Source: Ornithodoros turicata (lineage: Eukaryota; Arthropoda; Arachnida; Ixodida; Argasidae). From it: DNA of 64,000 nucleotides. This document shows positions 32,236 to 43,581 of this stretch, one piece after another. Position 1 is the stretch's first letter, and each line of letters opens with the position of its first letter. The stretch is from NCBI RefSeq assembly GCF_037126465.1, contig NC_088201.1:81868273-81932272 (forward strand), read 5' to 3'. Under the pieces are notes generated by a model. The model searched no databases, was not told where the DNA came from, and saw only the letters and a program-made list of their open reading frames with translations. Position numbers and translations under genes: made by a program.

Positions 32236-34227
32236 CACAGTAAATCATTTTACACCTTTATACGCTCAAAACAGGTGTATTCTCATGAAAACACCCTTTC
32301 TATCCCTGAAGCAAAAGGTGCAAGAAAAGCATTATTAAAGGTGTAATAATGACATACACCACATTTTATCCAACGTCGATCATTCAGGATGAAAAGTGAG
32401 GTGTTGAAAGAGGAGTTTACGTCCAGTACACCTTTTTTACACCCCATTTGAACTGGAAATATGGTGTTAAACGTGGCGTTTAACTCGTGAAAAAAAAAAT
32501 GCTGGTTTCACTCTGCTCAGCAAGTAATCACATTATAGACGATAACCTGAGTTAAAAACACAGTATTTGACAGGAAAGGATGTTAGGAATTTAGCTGGTA
32601 TCTTTGACTCGTTGCAGCCATACGTGTTATGTGCAAAAAAACGCATTCCCGTCACCGTTACAAACGTTTTACACCCCACTACACTTAACGAACGTGCCTC
32701 ACCAATTTGTACTTCAGTATATGATCATCCGATATGCCAATATAGGCTACCGACGGTGCCCAGGTCTCTTCACGGCACTCACGCTGTTACCAAGCTAACG
32801 AGGCGTGCCTGTGACACATTGCGCTCCAGTTTAGGTTGTACGATGCAACCACGGTTGGAAGTCTGCCGCGTTCAGGGCGATGCTTGCCATAGAAGCAAGA
32901 ACGTCGAACTGTATGTCTCGGCATGCTGCCCCGGGAGCTTGTATTACACTAGCCATTTGAGAGGGAGTATTTGCCAGAAAACAACTCCATCCTAAACGGT
33001 GTTTTCAATAGAATGCTCCCCTATTAAGGGTGTTTTTGTTTTTAAACCGCCATTATAAGAGTGTTTCATGAGGAATACACAAGGTATATATAGACTGGTA
33101 GCGAGACACCCATAGGGCCCTGCGTCTTCAGAATGAAGCCATGATAGAGACCGTCAGCGCCATCCATCCGTTGCGCGGACTACTATGATTGTAAATAAAT
33201 GACGTCACAGATGACATCAGCAGTATGAATAATAAGCAGTGCACAAGTAGCCATGGCGCGTTTACATTCCCGCACTTCGTTTACTTTGTATTCCCTTTCC
33301 CTGACCGAACCATACTAATCACCCAGGGCAACAATACCAGGCGAGAACAGAGAAAAATAAATCATATCAGGTTTAATGACACGTATCAATTAGAAATACA
33401 TACAGTTATCACAGGTTTTGACAACTCCAAACAGAAGGATATCGCGACGACCGCACAGAAATTAGGAAGGTTCTTAAAGTTCATTTCTCGCCGAGAGCGA
33501 AATGTGCACGTAGTGTATAGCCTTTTGCATTTCTTCAATGAGTGGCCATAATGGGTCCGTTGCAAAAAAACATGACATCGTTGGTGCACAGCTGATTCCT
33601 GCCAGCGCTCACGCCATCATTGCCGGTCTCGCCATGACGAAAGCTTTTTTTCGCAGGACCGGCAACAGGGGATGCATTGCATTCACCTGTTCACACGTCT
33701 TAATCTTGGTCTACAGCTCCGAGATGTGAGCGTCGCTTCCTGTTGAACCCAAAAAGTGTACGAACTCCGTATTACGATGCACGGACACACGGCATGGCTA
33801 CAGGCACGCACGGATAAACAAGCCTACTGTTACACATGTGCAGGGGATACGGAAACGTACGATACGGAAACGTACTCGAGTGGTAGATGATTTCGTACAT
33901 GGGTACGAGTGGGACAACAGATAGTTTTATCTACATTGAAATTATGAATAAACTATTAGTACACACAAAAGTGATGCGCACGTCGTAAATATTTTTTGTT
34001 TACGATCGTACCTGTGCTACCTCGCTCGCATCATGGAGATGACAGTGTTGCCCGGTCAGATTTGTTTTTTGTTTACAATCGCTACCTGGCTAAATCTACC
34101 TTGGAATACACCTAATTAAAAGGTGTTTTAGAAAACACCATTCATTCGGGTGTAAAGTCAACACCAAAAAGGTGTGTGCCATGGGACAAGCCATTTACAC
34201 CAAAAAAGTGTAAAAATGTTTGCTGTG
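32236..34227. mobile_element. 2-kb TIR element, family E, copy 2
   Basis: The ends CACAGTAAATCATTTTACACC (left) and CACAGCAAACATTTTTACAC (inward from the right) are inverted. ACACC and GGTGT motifs are clustered inside both ends (32251-32470 and 34105-34205). The right inner end carries CCCATGGCACACACC, homologous to the TTCATGGCGCACACC of 5004-6314. More GGTGTTTT motifs occur near 32998-33070. It has diverged, and no clean target duplication is visible. Frames inside (for example 32567-32995, 142 codons) have no recognisable domain. Confidence 0.6.
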
Positions 34228-35632
34228 TGTTCGCAAATGGCGGACATTAGGGACTCATGTGATGAGCGCCTTTGCGCGCGTACGCTTTGAAATTCCCATG
34301 CATTTATTGGTTCCGTAATACCGCGAACAATTTAAGGAACCGGCTTTATAGCGAATTCAGCTGGTTGTTCTCGTGCAGAAAAAGGTGCACTGGCTCGAGT
34401 GTGCATGTCCCACGGCCGCTTGAACCCAACGTGTGTCGCGCACTCGCGTTTCATTGGTCCTTCGGTTCGCTCTTCGTTCGTTTTTGCCTTGATTGAAGGA
34501 GTGCGAGAGGTCTTCTTGAAGCTTCAAAGTTCAAGGGGAAACGCGGGGTGGTTCCCCTTATCTCTATCTCGTTGCTTAAGACATGTACGGTAACTAACAT
34601 TGGTAGTTTTTCAGTCAAAACATGCGTGGCATTTGAGAAGTACAACTGCATTATCCCGATTTTTTTTGTCTTTATGTGGCTCGTAAAAATCATTTCCAGG
34701 AGGTCACGTGGCACACACGATCCTTCCGCATTGTGGGTTTTATGCAGCAAATATATAAGGCAAACCTATCGTTCGTTCCAAATCTTGCGTCGAAAGTGGG
34801 CCGTCCCAAAAGTAGGTCCGTCCAAAAAGGACAGTCAGGAGTTCTTGGCACACCCTGCAGACTTACACTTTGATCAAATACCGCGTAAAATGCAGTGAAA
34901 CATCCTCCCAATATTTCTTCCATCCACCTTCATCTGGCTTGGGTCATAAACCTCGACCTCTGCATGCTGCAGGCGCTTTCTTTCGTCGTGTGTTGCTTCC
35001 CGCTATTCGGTGGGAAGGCGAAAACATAAAAGGGTGCCTTGTGTAAACAAACGCGTTGAGCCACGTGCAACCTGGATAGCACGTGCAATGAAATCATGGC
35101 GGAACAAGGGAAGGGAGGGGGGGAGGGAGGCTGGAATCTCGTAGACCTTTGGACCTCCGGGGCAGAGTCAATAAACGGGCGCTTTTTATTATTACGACCG
35201 AGGAGTGGTGACCTCTGTACGCGGCTCGGAAGTGTTTGATTACGGTCCGTCAAAAATCAGCCGAAGAAAGTTGTTGAGGACCAGACTGTGCAGTGGGAGG
35301 TCGTGGCTGGGCTTCGAGGATTTGTTAAGAACTGCTAAACCAATATTTTTGTCACCTCTCAACTCGGATAACGAGATGTCAGTGACGTCGGGGAGCCAGA
35401 AGTTCCATATGAGCTCACTGTATCACCAATGTTGCGAGGAAGAGAAAAGAGTATGGAATGAAACTGTCCCGGGGAAGCATGACAACATTCTGATATGCCA
35501 AGGGTACATTTTAATATTAGAATCGTATTTGTGTGGAAAGGCTCAAGGATGACGCGTACTCCCGTGAGTCGTCCTTTTCATCATGTCGTTCCAGATTTCT
35601 GATGAAAACCTCACGTGACGATGAACGAAAAC
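34228..35632. other. Unassigned DNA
   Basis: Frames of up to 116 codons overlap on both strands without domains. No repeat was recognised. Confidence 0.35.
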
Positions 35633-36000
35633 AGACACTAACCTTTAAAATCGATGACACCTTCAGTGCGGGGACATAGACAAAGGACGAATACAAAAGA
35701 AGACGACGACAACAGCAACTGAACTGCCAACCAAATAATTTTATTTCGTGCAACGGTGGGTGCATAAAGACACTGGTAAATTTGCAAAAAAACTACGTCC
35801 ATGTCGACGACTTAAAGATAACTTAATGATAGCAGTAAACAGGGGGGTTTGGGAGAGAGAATTTTCCATCGTATTTATGCGTCCACTGTTACACGAAATA
35901 AAATTATTTGGTTGGCAGTTCAGTTGCAGTTGTCGTCGTCTTCTTTGTATCCGTCCTCTGTCTATGTTCCCGCGATCAGGGTTTTATCTATTTTAAATCT
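35633..36000. repeat. Long hairpin from two inverted copies of one retroelement-like end
   Basis: The left arm (about 35633-35775) and right arm (about 35868-36000) are about 90 percent complementary. They share ACGAAATAAAATTATTTGGT, TGGCAGTTCAGTTGC and GTCGTCGTCTTCTTTGTAT. Each copy contains AATAAA, so these look like two tail-to-tail 3' ends. The loop is about 90 bases. Confidence 0.7.
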
Positions 36001-36641
36001 GAGTTACCAACCCGCACAAGTTTTAACCCTTTATTCACTAGCAACTAAAACTCACTTGCTTTGCATTGCTTTGTAAGTGTTGCACAAAACAATTAACAGT
36101 CTATCTTACAATCACCACGTGTCGAAATCCTAGGCCCCGAGACATTTCCCACACGAGGATATCCAACTTCCTTGTTCACTTCATAGATCTTGGAGTTGCA
36201 AGGTTCATTGAGTACATGGTGCTGGCTACTTGTTCACCGACATTAATATGGATGATAATTAATAACCTTGGTTGCCGCTCAATTAATCTGACCATGAAGA
36301 GCGAGTCGCCGATTAGGAATTACGGGTCAACAAACTGAATCAGTGTGGGGCGGCGGCACGGAAGAGCAAGAGCAGTGCAGGCTGTCTGCAGGAAGCACCG
36401 TGTGAATGGGGATGTGGAATAAAAATGATGAATGATTTCTCCTGTTTTCAAGGCCAATATTTACTGTGCCAAAGTGCAGTCGACGCTGTGTCACTGTAAT
36501 ATCATTTCGCCTGACGCATACTTAGACGAAGCTTCAAGGTCTTGGAGAACTGAAGGTGACAAGTGAAGCTGTTGGGTTCAGTCCTAACGGCTCAGCTCAA
36601 AAAAACAAAACAAAAACAAAACAGCAACAAAGAATACTTAC
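36001..36641. other. Unassigned DNA
   Basis: No gene or repeat was recognised. An (AAAAC)n-like run lies at about 36600-36625. Confidence 0.35.
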
Positions 36642-36754
36642 GATCAGGTGACAAAAATATAGTTCAGTGAGCCATGCGTTACACGCACATGTGCTAGCCG
36701 TTTTTTCATAATTTGACTGCACATTCCTAAGCACCCTTTGCAGCAGCGTAATCA
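36642..36754 (-). other. Candidate exon, minus strand
   Basis: A 113-base block reads VITLLQRVLRNVQSNYEKTA onward to ELYFCHLI and ends at a strong donor, GTAAGT (36636-36641). An upstream acceptor, CCAAGCCCAG, would place its start at 36754; CACGGCAG at 36775 is an alternative. The encoded segment is helical in character. It lies downstream, in the minus direction, of the putative exons near 43-45.6 kb and could belong to the same gene. The phases do not join directly to 43112-43303, so another exon would be required. Confidence 0.3.
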
Positions 36755-36774
36755 CTGGGCTTGGAACAATGACG

Positions 36775-38270
36775 CTGCCGTGGTTGAACAAATATGTGAG
36801 TTAATATTTATGAAGCGGAGGATGAGATGGAAGTTGAAGCAAAGAAAAGACAATGAACGAAAAGTGGAAATAGTTAAATTTTTTAACGTATCTTTTAATG
36901 TGGATCAACGCCTCATTCCCTGGTTTTCTCCTTTGTTTCTGTTTCATTCCATTGTTTGTTCCGGAATGAATTCAACTGAAATGTGTAATAATAGTGTCGG
37001 AAAAGGTGTCATAACAAAACCCATCTAAAACAGTGTCTTTTAAAGGAGACACGCGCTCGAAACAATGTTTTGTGTAGAATACATTACATGGAATGGTCCA
37101 TTTTGTAGTTGAGTACACCACTTCGAACGGTGCTTCAGAAAGAATCACTTTGGTTATTTTGCCGTTTACTTTTGCACTTTGGACGTGTCATACTGAAGAG
37201 TGAAGATGCACCTCTCCCCGAATCCCCACGAGAACAGGAGAAGCCGACGATCCGACAGCACCTCGTTTCCAATGCATTATTGGGCCAAAAATATTAAGAA
37301 AAGTAAAAAACGCGAGACCCCAAATTCGTAAAAGAAACTGAAAACGTGGGATTGCGCGCATTTTCCATGCGTTAAGCGTATTTTCGGTCGAACGACTAAC
37401 TTCCTCATTCTGCACAAAGAACCGAACGACAAACAACCCCCCCCCCCCCCCCAACTGCATCCCGCAGTTCAAGAACCTCTCCTGACCACTAAACGTAGAC
37501 ACACATACACACGCACTTACTCCTGTTTCCCGACACTGCTCGGCCCTCCATTCACGTGATGATCCCTGGCTAGCTGACCAAATTACAAGAAGAAGTCGCT
37601 AACCTCGGACCCAGCTGTTCGTCGTGCGGGGGCGCACAAACGAAACTTGCGGGCGAAACAACGGCTTCGAGCGGACATGCAACGGTTCGATGGGGGGTTC
37701 CTGGGGGATCCTGGAGGGAGGGGAATAAGCCAGGAAACTGTTAGGGTGCGGCTTACCCGTTTTAATAGACCGGTACAACACGCACTTTTTATGTACGATG
37801 CGCTTCCAACTCCGGCGCCGTGCGTTGATGAGGGCGAGCGGCGTGTTTAACTTGGTTCCGTTTTCATCTTGCCTATTTCTTTCTTGCGTGCTTCTTTCGC
37901 GACTCGTTCATGAGGAGGCGGCGGTCTTGTTCTCACGGTTCTACTTGTAATGCAATTTCTGTTTCTCGTTCTTCCTCCTGTGTTTCTGACGGTCATGTAG
38001 TGCTGTAGCGGTGTAGCATCAGGTCTTGTCCGGGTTTACGTCAAGAACGGTACTCCGTGCACGTACTGGCGTTTTCGTTTTTTCAGCTGGGTTAGGGGAG
38101 GTTAGGTCAGAAGGGTTCATACAGTGTTTCGTTGAAAGATTTGAATGCAGGATGTTTAAAGGGTAAAAGGTGACGGATAACAGAGGGCTCTACTTGTGTC
38201 GCTCTTTCACGGGGACGATAGTGTGAGAAGTAAACGAGGAGTGTTTCTTTCTGTCTTTCATTCATTGCGT
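36775..38270. other. Unassigned DNA
   Basis: No gene is supported. A 16-base C tract lies at 37437-37452. Confidence 0.35.
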
Positions 38271-38452
38271 GTTAGCGCCACGAATCGACTTTGGCTATGA
38301 GCAGCGTACAGACGCGAACAGATGGTGGAGAGGACAGCAGGAATGAGTGAGGGACAGGGGTGTTATTATGCATCCTGGACCGACTTCAGGGGGGAACTGT
38401 GCCGACATTCGTCTGGAAAGCCTTCGGAAAACCCGGGGAAAACCTGAGATAA
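38271..38452 (-). mobile_element. SINE, head-truncated
   Basis: It contains GTTAGCGCCACGAAT, CTATGAGCAGCGTACAG, GGACAGCAGGAA and GGGGAACTGTGCCGACATTC as in the full copy at 55028-55311. It ends before the B box, so the tRNA-like head is lost. Confidence 0.7.
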
Positions 38453-38984
38453 CAAGGAATGTATCAGATGGATTCTGTAGAAAATGTGAAGAGCTTGTGC
38501 AAGAAATACAACCCAAACTTTGCTGACACTATGGCTGCTGCGCGCGCCTACATCGGTGTTCGTACTGGCTTTTTATTTCCGAGTGACCCGCTTGTGAATA
38601 GGGCAGCACGTTATTAAGGATGGTCATGCGCCGTGGGGAAACTTCAACTGTGTGGATGTCAGTCTTAAAGCGTGTGAGGAAATCTCATGGAAAATATTCA
38701 GGCAGCGTGGGTGGTGCCGGGGTTCAACCATGGGTCACCTTCCGACCAGCATGGGCGCGGAAAACAGTTTTCAACCATTCAAGGCCAGGCATCTGGTGGC
38801 TGTGTTATAACCAGGGTTGCAAAAGAAATCACGATTTTTTAAAATCAACTAAATGTGATTTAATTGATTGCAATCTAATTTATTTGATTTTAAACAGACT
38901 TGTAACAGCCCCAGCGAATTATCATTTTTTCTCCACAGTCATGACGTACGATGACATGATAACAGTAATTTTTCCCAGACTGGG
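38453..38984. other. Unassigned DNA with AT-rich hAT-like sequence
   Basis: CAGGGTTGCAAAAGAAATCA at about 38814 has the look of a hAT-type terminus followed by AT-rich GATTTAA repeats, but a matching partner with a duplication was not found. A 216-codon frame (38620-39270) crosses this and the next repeats and is not credible as a gene. Confidence 0.3.
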
Positions 38985-39115
38985 GGGGGGGAGTACCGAG
39001 CTTTCAGGGGGGGGGGGTATATGTATATACGGATGCATTATGGATGGGTATATGCATTGGTCACGGAGCTGTATTAAGCAATCTCAGAAATTTCAGGGGG
39101 CGGGTGGTGTTGCAA
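38985..39115 (+). repeat. G-run repeat, copy 2
   Basis: TACCGAGCTTTCA, then G11 (39007-39017), then TATATGTATATACGGATGCA and TCAGAAATTTCA. Paralogue of 20205-20340. Confidence 0.55.
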
Positions 39116-40433
39116 AATACCTGGCGTTGTGCAGGGACGGCTTCGGTTTCGTTTTACCCATTTGCGACACTCAGTGGAAGCACGACAGTGCTAGCACCCC
39201 GATTGAAAAAATCACCAGAATTATTCTGGTGTTTCCTGATGTTCCTGGCGTTAACACTAGACTCTTTTGATGTTTGTAATGTGCACATCAAAAATGTCTG
39301 GCGTGACACCAGGGTGATTCTGGTGCTGTCGAGTTCTCCTGATGTCAACACCAGAGTGGCCTAGTACGACACCAGAATGATTCTGGTGCCTTATAGAATG
39401 CTTGGTGTGCGCACTAGACAGACGTATTGTTTTAATGTGATCGTTAGAGCGGTCTGGTGTGGTTCACAGACACCAGACCTACAGGCGCCAGAGTATGAGC
39501 GCTACGCGTTGTTACCATGAAAACCGCTATTTACAATGATTATGAGTTCCTTAGCGCAACTTATTTTCCAAAGGAATGATAATTCGCATCGCAAATAATT
39601 CCCTCGAGTGTCGAAATTGACACGCATTGCGGCTTTCACTCGAGTTTGAAAACGAAACTTTACGCTCTCATTGTCACATAAGACAGCGACAGCGCCATCG
39701 GCATTAGTGCCTGTTTTGAACTCAACGAGCTGGCCGTGGTGGTTGACGTAGCGTTCCGTCCTGGTTTTGAAGGTAAAAACTGCGCACGAATGTGAATAAC
39801 CTTGAATATGTGTTTCTGAAGATCTGCATTATATATCGTAGTTTGCTTTCCAACCTGTGCACAAGTGGGAGTATGAGAAAATACAAGAGATACATTCGGG
39901 GCAGATGTGACGACTGGTCGTTGGTGTGACTTCTTTGAATGTGCGTTTCGTCCGGCATCATGTGTTATTCATGAGATATGGACTGCAAGAAATAGAGGAC
40001 GGAAAATGACTGAAGAGTTGATCAAGTATGCTTTTCTAAATTATAACTGTGCCGCATGTGATGTATTCACACTTGCAGACGAAATAATATTGCTCCTTTT
40101 TGTAATTTTATACTGTGGTGTGCATACTTCTCCTAAATGTGTATCATCAATGCTAGCAGTAATATAGACAGTTTTGTTACACGTGCTTTTCTGTTCCTAT
40201 TTCTGATTGTCAGTATACTATATGCAAACAATTAGTAGCCTGCTAACAGCTGGGACACCTTTGCAGTAGAAAGAAACCTTTGATATCTTGTTGTATTGTT
40301 GACTGGTTTGATGAGTCGCTAACATTAATGAGTACATCCCAAGCTGCTTTAGTACCGGAATAACGAGCAGACCGTGTTTGTTGAATGTTGCACATTCATA
40401 TATGCATGGCAGGATCCCTTCGTGGTGTTTTAT

Positions 40434-40690
40434 GATTTATTTGTTTATTTATTTATTATTTATTAATAATACCTCAAGGGCCCTTGCGGGCATTACATGA
40501 GGGTATATAGTTGGCATACGGAAAAACTGAAGTGATGCACAGCAAACATCAGGAGAACATAAATGTACGTAGATGATTTCGAAATGTGTCTGTGTTATCG
40601 CTGACGGCCAAGGCTTTGGGAAGGTCATTCCAATCTTTGCTGCTGCGGGGGAAGAAAGATTCCAGAACGTATGACGTGACGTATGAGTAT
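40434..40690 (-). mobile_element. CR1/L2-like LINE 3' end
   Basis: In minus-strand sense it ends CCCGCAAGGGCCCTTGAGGT, ATTATTAATAAATAATAAAT and further AAT repeats. The body contains a conserved-looking stretch (about 40600-40660). The tail is typical of 5'-truncated CR1/L2-type insertions. Confidence 0.55.
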
Positions 40691-40998
40691 GATGCTCGAC
40701 TATTGAACATTATGCTGTTTCTCGCATTCGATCCCGTGAGGTACTTGGCTCCTCAGCTCCCTTATGAGGCCCTGAAAGCTGTGCACAGTTGTGAACGCTT
40801 AGAGAAAAACAAACAGGACAGCACTAACACCGTGTTCGTGCTATGGTGCCGCGCTTGCACTGTCCTGCTTTCTCTCTCTCTCACACACACACGTCTACAG
40901 CTATGCACAGCTTTTAGTGCATTGTGAGGTTCCTGACGGACCAAGTACATCACGGGATTGAATGCATGAGACATCTTAATGTTCAACAGTGGAGCGTC
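40691..40998. repeat. Inverted duplication of a coding-like segment
   Basis: Arms 40691-40795 and 40893-40998 are inverted copies. In each the same frame is open (plus for the left, minus for the right), with LLNI, AF-x-PV-x-YL and ALKAVHSC conserved between them. The protein is not recognised. The loop contains a GGACAGCA/TGCACTGTCC pair and a (TC)n(AC)n run. Confidence 0.6.
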
Positions 40999-41190
40999 AC
41001 AGAACACCAGGGACCCTAGTGTGCAACACCAGAGCACACACATCAGAGGTCCTGGTGTGGAACATCAGAGAACAGATACTAGGCACACCAGGGAATTCTG
41101 ATGCTAACATCAGAGAAGAAAACACCAGGAATGTCCCAAATCACAGCCACCAAAAACACCAGCATGATTCTAGTGCTTTTTTCAATAGGG

Positions 41191-42026
41191 ACCACGTATA
41201 GAGTCTTCCTCGTCCCAGTCCAATCATTTGAAGTTTGTTGTTGTTGTTATTCATCTATAGCAAGCTAGTACAAGATGCTCAAAGGGTGTTCAGGGTCAGT
41301 TACAGGAGCCCCAGGCAGAAAAGTAACTGAGTAGAGTACCGAATACTCAACTCTTAACAGTATCCGAGTGCAGTACCAAATGCTTCTACGAGATGGCTCA
41401 TTACTGTAAGGGCACTATCTTGACAGACCACAAGTTTCACATACGCCCAGCATCACCACTCATGCTCTTCAGTCCAACATACCAGTACGCCGCGTATCCA
41501 CTAAACCTGACGTGTTTCACCAAACTAGGCATCTCCGAACAACGACTCAGGTGCCCCGGGATATCTAAAAACTATTTAAGTTAGATACTAAATGCTGACG
41601 CTTTAAAAATATTTCAATATAATGATAGTAAGATACAAAAATTATTTCCAAAAGTATTTGAGATACAGCAACTTGGGTGGAGTATTTAAGTTATGTGCAA
41701 GTCTGGTGTGAAGCGCAGCATTGCCCGTAATCGTTTGTAATACGATATCTGGTCGAAGAGGATGCAATGATGGTACTGGGTATGTGCAGGCGGCACCATT
41801 TTAACAACGAATAATTAGTCTCAGCGGTGCTAGAATTATCACTAACCAAATACTTGTGCTCTTTTGCCACGTTTTGGGGCTCCTTACTGAGTTTTGAACA
41901 GTTTCTTTTTCCAAAGAAATTATTCGGATTTAAATCGTGTCGAATATCAAGCGATTGAAATCACGATTAAAATCAGCGAGTAAATCGGAATGATCTATCT
42001 CACGCCACCCTGTCACGCCACCCACA
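41191..42026. other. Unassigned DNA, with a probable hAT-like remnant
   Basis: AAGTAACTGAGTAGAGTACC near 41320 and GAGTATTTAAGTTA near 41680 are motifs of the AGTA-rich type seen in hAT MITEs. Ends and duplications are not clear. A (GTT)n run lies at 41235-41250. Confidence 0.3.
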
Positions 42027-42096
42027 CGCCACTTTTATTAGAGGGAAAGGTCTGCCAGACCAAGGTCAGTATGCTATTCCATAAAAAAAAAAAAAA
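42027..42096 (-). mobile_element. LINE 3'-end fragment (left copy of an inverted pair)
   Basis: AAAGGTCTGCCAGACCAAGG, then TCAGTATGCTATTCCAT and A14. The same sequence is inverted at 42850-42923. The shared TGCTATTCC motif also occurs next to the poly(C) end of the LINE at 55570-58511. Confidence 0.5.
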
Positions 42097-42147
42097 GAAA
42101 AAGAAACGGCCCTGTGCTCGTGGTGTAGGTTTCCTATTTTATTCCGT

Positions 42148-42401
42148 GTCAGCGGCCGCGACTCAACTCTGTCTATCAGTAGCGTTCAGACGTGGACAGA
42201 TGGAGAGAGGACAGTAGGAAGGGGTCACGGGGGGTTAGTGCGCGTCTTGGACCGTTAGTCAGGTACCGTTAGTCCGACGTTCGTCTGGAGAGTCTGCCGG
42301 AAAACCCCGAACAGCACAGCCAGTGGTAGGATTCGAACCCACCTCCCAGTCTACAGCACGACCAAGGAGCGGATGCTTTTACCCACTCGGCCATGCAGCT
42401 T
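42148..42401 (-). mobile_element. tRNA-derived SINE, nearly full length
   Basis: In minus-strand sense it begins AGCTGCATGGCCGAGTGGGT, with B box GGTTCGAATCC, then GGCTGTGCTGTTCGG. The body ends near GCGGCCGCTGACAC. This is the best tRNA-like head in the window; A and B boxes are intact. Confidence 0.75.
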
Positions 42402-42437
42402 GTATTGCAGTTGTACGTCAATCCGGCACACTTCCAT

Positions 42438-42540
42438 GTTAAGTCGGCCCAGGACGCACCCCTGCGATAGTCGTGACGTTGCCAACCTGAGCGTGGCCGA
42501 CTACGGCAAGAGTTCCACCACTATCACCACCACCTCAATC
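42438..42540 (+). mobile_element. SINE fragment, opposite orientation
   Basis: GTTAAGTCGGCCCAGGACGC and ACCACTATCACCACCACCTC are the complement of the start of the SINE at 6782 in plus-strand orientation. Confidence 0.5.
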
Positions 42541-42684
42541 CCAAACATTCGATCAGAACCTCCGCGTGGGCTTCTGTAAAACTCGTCTCCTATAGAAAAG
42601 ACAGCATATCGATCCTGCTTTGCTCGATAAATATAGCTAAGTTACGAAAGAGCAAAACTGTCATGATGAAGCAACAAGCCCAGA

Positions 42685-42855
42685 TTTCGTTTTCTTTCTT
42701 CTTTTTTTTCTCTTTCTTCTTTCTTCGTTGCTATTTTTTTTCCTTTTCCCTTCTTTCTTTTCGTTTTTGTTTTTCCTCCTTTTTACGGAGACTCACCTTT
42801 TCCTATTCGTCCTTTCCTTTCTATTTATTCTTCGTTTTCTTTTGATTTTTTTTAA
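42685..42855 (+). repeat. Pyrimidine (TTC/TTTTC) tract
   Basis: About 170 bases of almost pure T and C. The open frames through it are compositional artefacts. Confidence 0.7.
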
Positions 42856-42923
42856 TGGAATAGCATGCCGACCTTGGTCTGGCAGACCTTTCCATTTAAT
42901 AAATATATATCCCCCCCCCCCCC
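42856..42923 (+). mobile_element. LINE 3' end with poly(C) tail (right copy of an inverted pair)
   Basis: GGAATAGCATGCCGACC, then AATAAATATATAT and 13 C residues (42911-42923). It pairs with 42027-42096. In LINE orientation this is a 3' end finishing in poly(C). Confidence 0.55.
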
Positions 42924-43111
42924 AGATTTCTTCACTGTTCAACAAAACGGAGATGCGTAATAAGTAATGGTCCTCGGCTATAGTTACAACATCATGGTTC
43001 AACAAATATGGAGTGATGACTGGTGAGAGAGCCGAGTACAATATACATTTTTCATCACGGGGATTCCCCGTGGTAAAGTATGCACGGTGGTACATTTAAA
43101 AATAAACTTAC

Positions 43112-43303
43112 CTTTTGCTTGATAGCAGAGAGCAACTCCACCGCAGGTTGTAAGAAAAATGTTGTGAACTTGTCGATGTCGCCGAAGAATTTTCGCAGGA
43201 ATATATCCTTTGTCTGGCTGAGAAGCACCACTTGCACAGAGTGAAAAGGTTCGTACAATGAACTTAAAGCCGCTTCGATCACCGGAACCACATCGCTGGG
43301 ACG
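43112..43303 (-). CDS. Putative coding exon of an unidentified host gene
   Basis: A 192-base block, exactly 64 codons in phase 0-0. It is bounded by a polypyrimidine acceptor (TGTTTCTCTTTGCAG, 43304-43318) and a strong donor GTAAGT (43106-43111). The peptide starts RPSDVVPVIEAALSSLYEPF and includes LLSQTKDIFLRKFFGDIDKF and LQPAVELLSAIKQK. It is helical and amphipathic, in the style of HEAT-type scaffolds. I do not recognise the family. It joins in frame to 43421-43581 across an intron of about 117 bases. Confidence 0.55.
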
Positions 43304-43420
43304 CTGCAAAGAGAAACATGCAGATTTCAGAATTTACTCTTCAAGGTGTATGGGTAAGATTGAATAGGTCAGAACGATTTGTCCAATAAAGTTGCATAAT
43401 CGCGTGAACAATGCGGCCAC

Positions 43421-43581
43421 CTGGGTTGTGACGCCCATCTGAGGAGCATTTGCAACGGCCGTGATAATGAAAGGACATAATTCTGCTGACCAGCGTGTTT
43501 CCTCAAGGTCACGTCCCATAAGGTTTGACGCTCGCTCACAGGGCGCCAACGGTCTACAAGGACCGCGCTCATTTTGGCCTT
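43421..43581 (-). CDS. Putative upstream exon of the same gene
   Basis: A 161-base block with acceptor GATTGTGTTTAG (43582-43593) and donor CAG/GTGGCC (43415-43420). The frame reads EGQNERGPCRPLAP, NLMGRDLEETRWSAELCPFI and AVANAPQMGVTTQ. It enters in phase 1 and leaves in phase 0, which matches the start of 43112-43303. The intron between them has a branch-like TTCTGACC. The donor is weaker than average, so the boundary is less sure. Confidence 0.4.

Larger units (their letters stand above)
39198..41190. mobile_element. 2-kb TIR element with CACCAG subterminal repeats
   Basis: The termini CCCGATTGAAAAAATCACC (left) and CCCTATTGAAAAAAGCACT (inward from the right) are inverted. Both are followed by several spaced copies of ACACCAG, CTGGTGT and CTGATGT (39210-39420 and 41000-41165). 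The architecture matches family E, but the repeat unit is different. No target duplication was identified. The interior holds a LINE tail and an inverted coding duplication. Confidence 0.6.

Noticed and set aside
32240..32480. CRISPR-like short repeats (ACACC/GGTGT)
   Set aside because: Units are palindromic, irregularly spaced and symmetrical at both ends of a TIR element in a eukaryotic context.
38620..39270. 216-codon plus-strand frame
   Set aside because: It crosses a poly(G) repeat and the end of a TIR element and has no domain.
38814..42012. A hAT element bounded by CAGGGTTGC and CAGGGTGGC ends
   Set aside because: The ends look hAT-like and both neighbours are GATTTAA-rich, but the 8-bp flanks (GTTATAAC and TCACGCCA) do not match.
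42319..42401. tRNA gene-like sequence on the minus strand (also at 21590-21684 and 55230-55311)
   Set aside because: A and B boxes are present, but the sequence continues into the shared SINE body and no acceptor stem closes, so these are SINE heads.
42663..42967. Small hydrophobic proteins on the plus strand
   Set aside because: They are translations of a pyrimidine tract (phenylalanine, serine and leucine runs).
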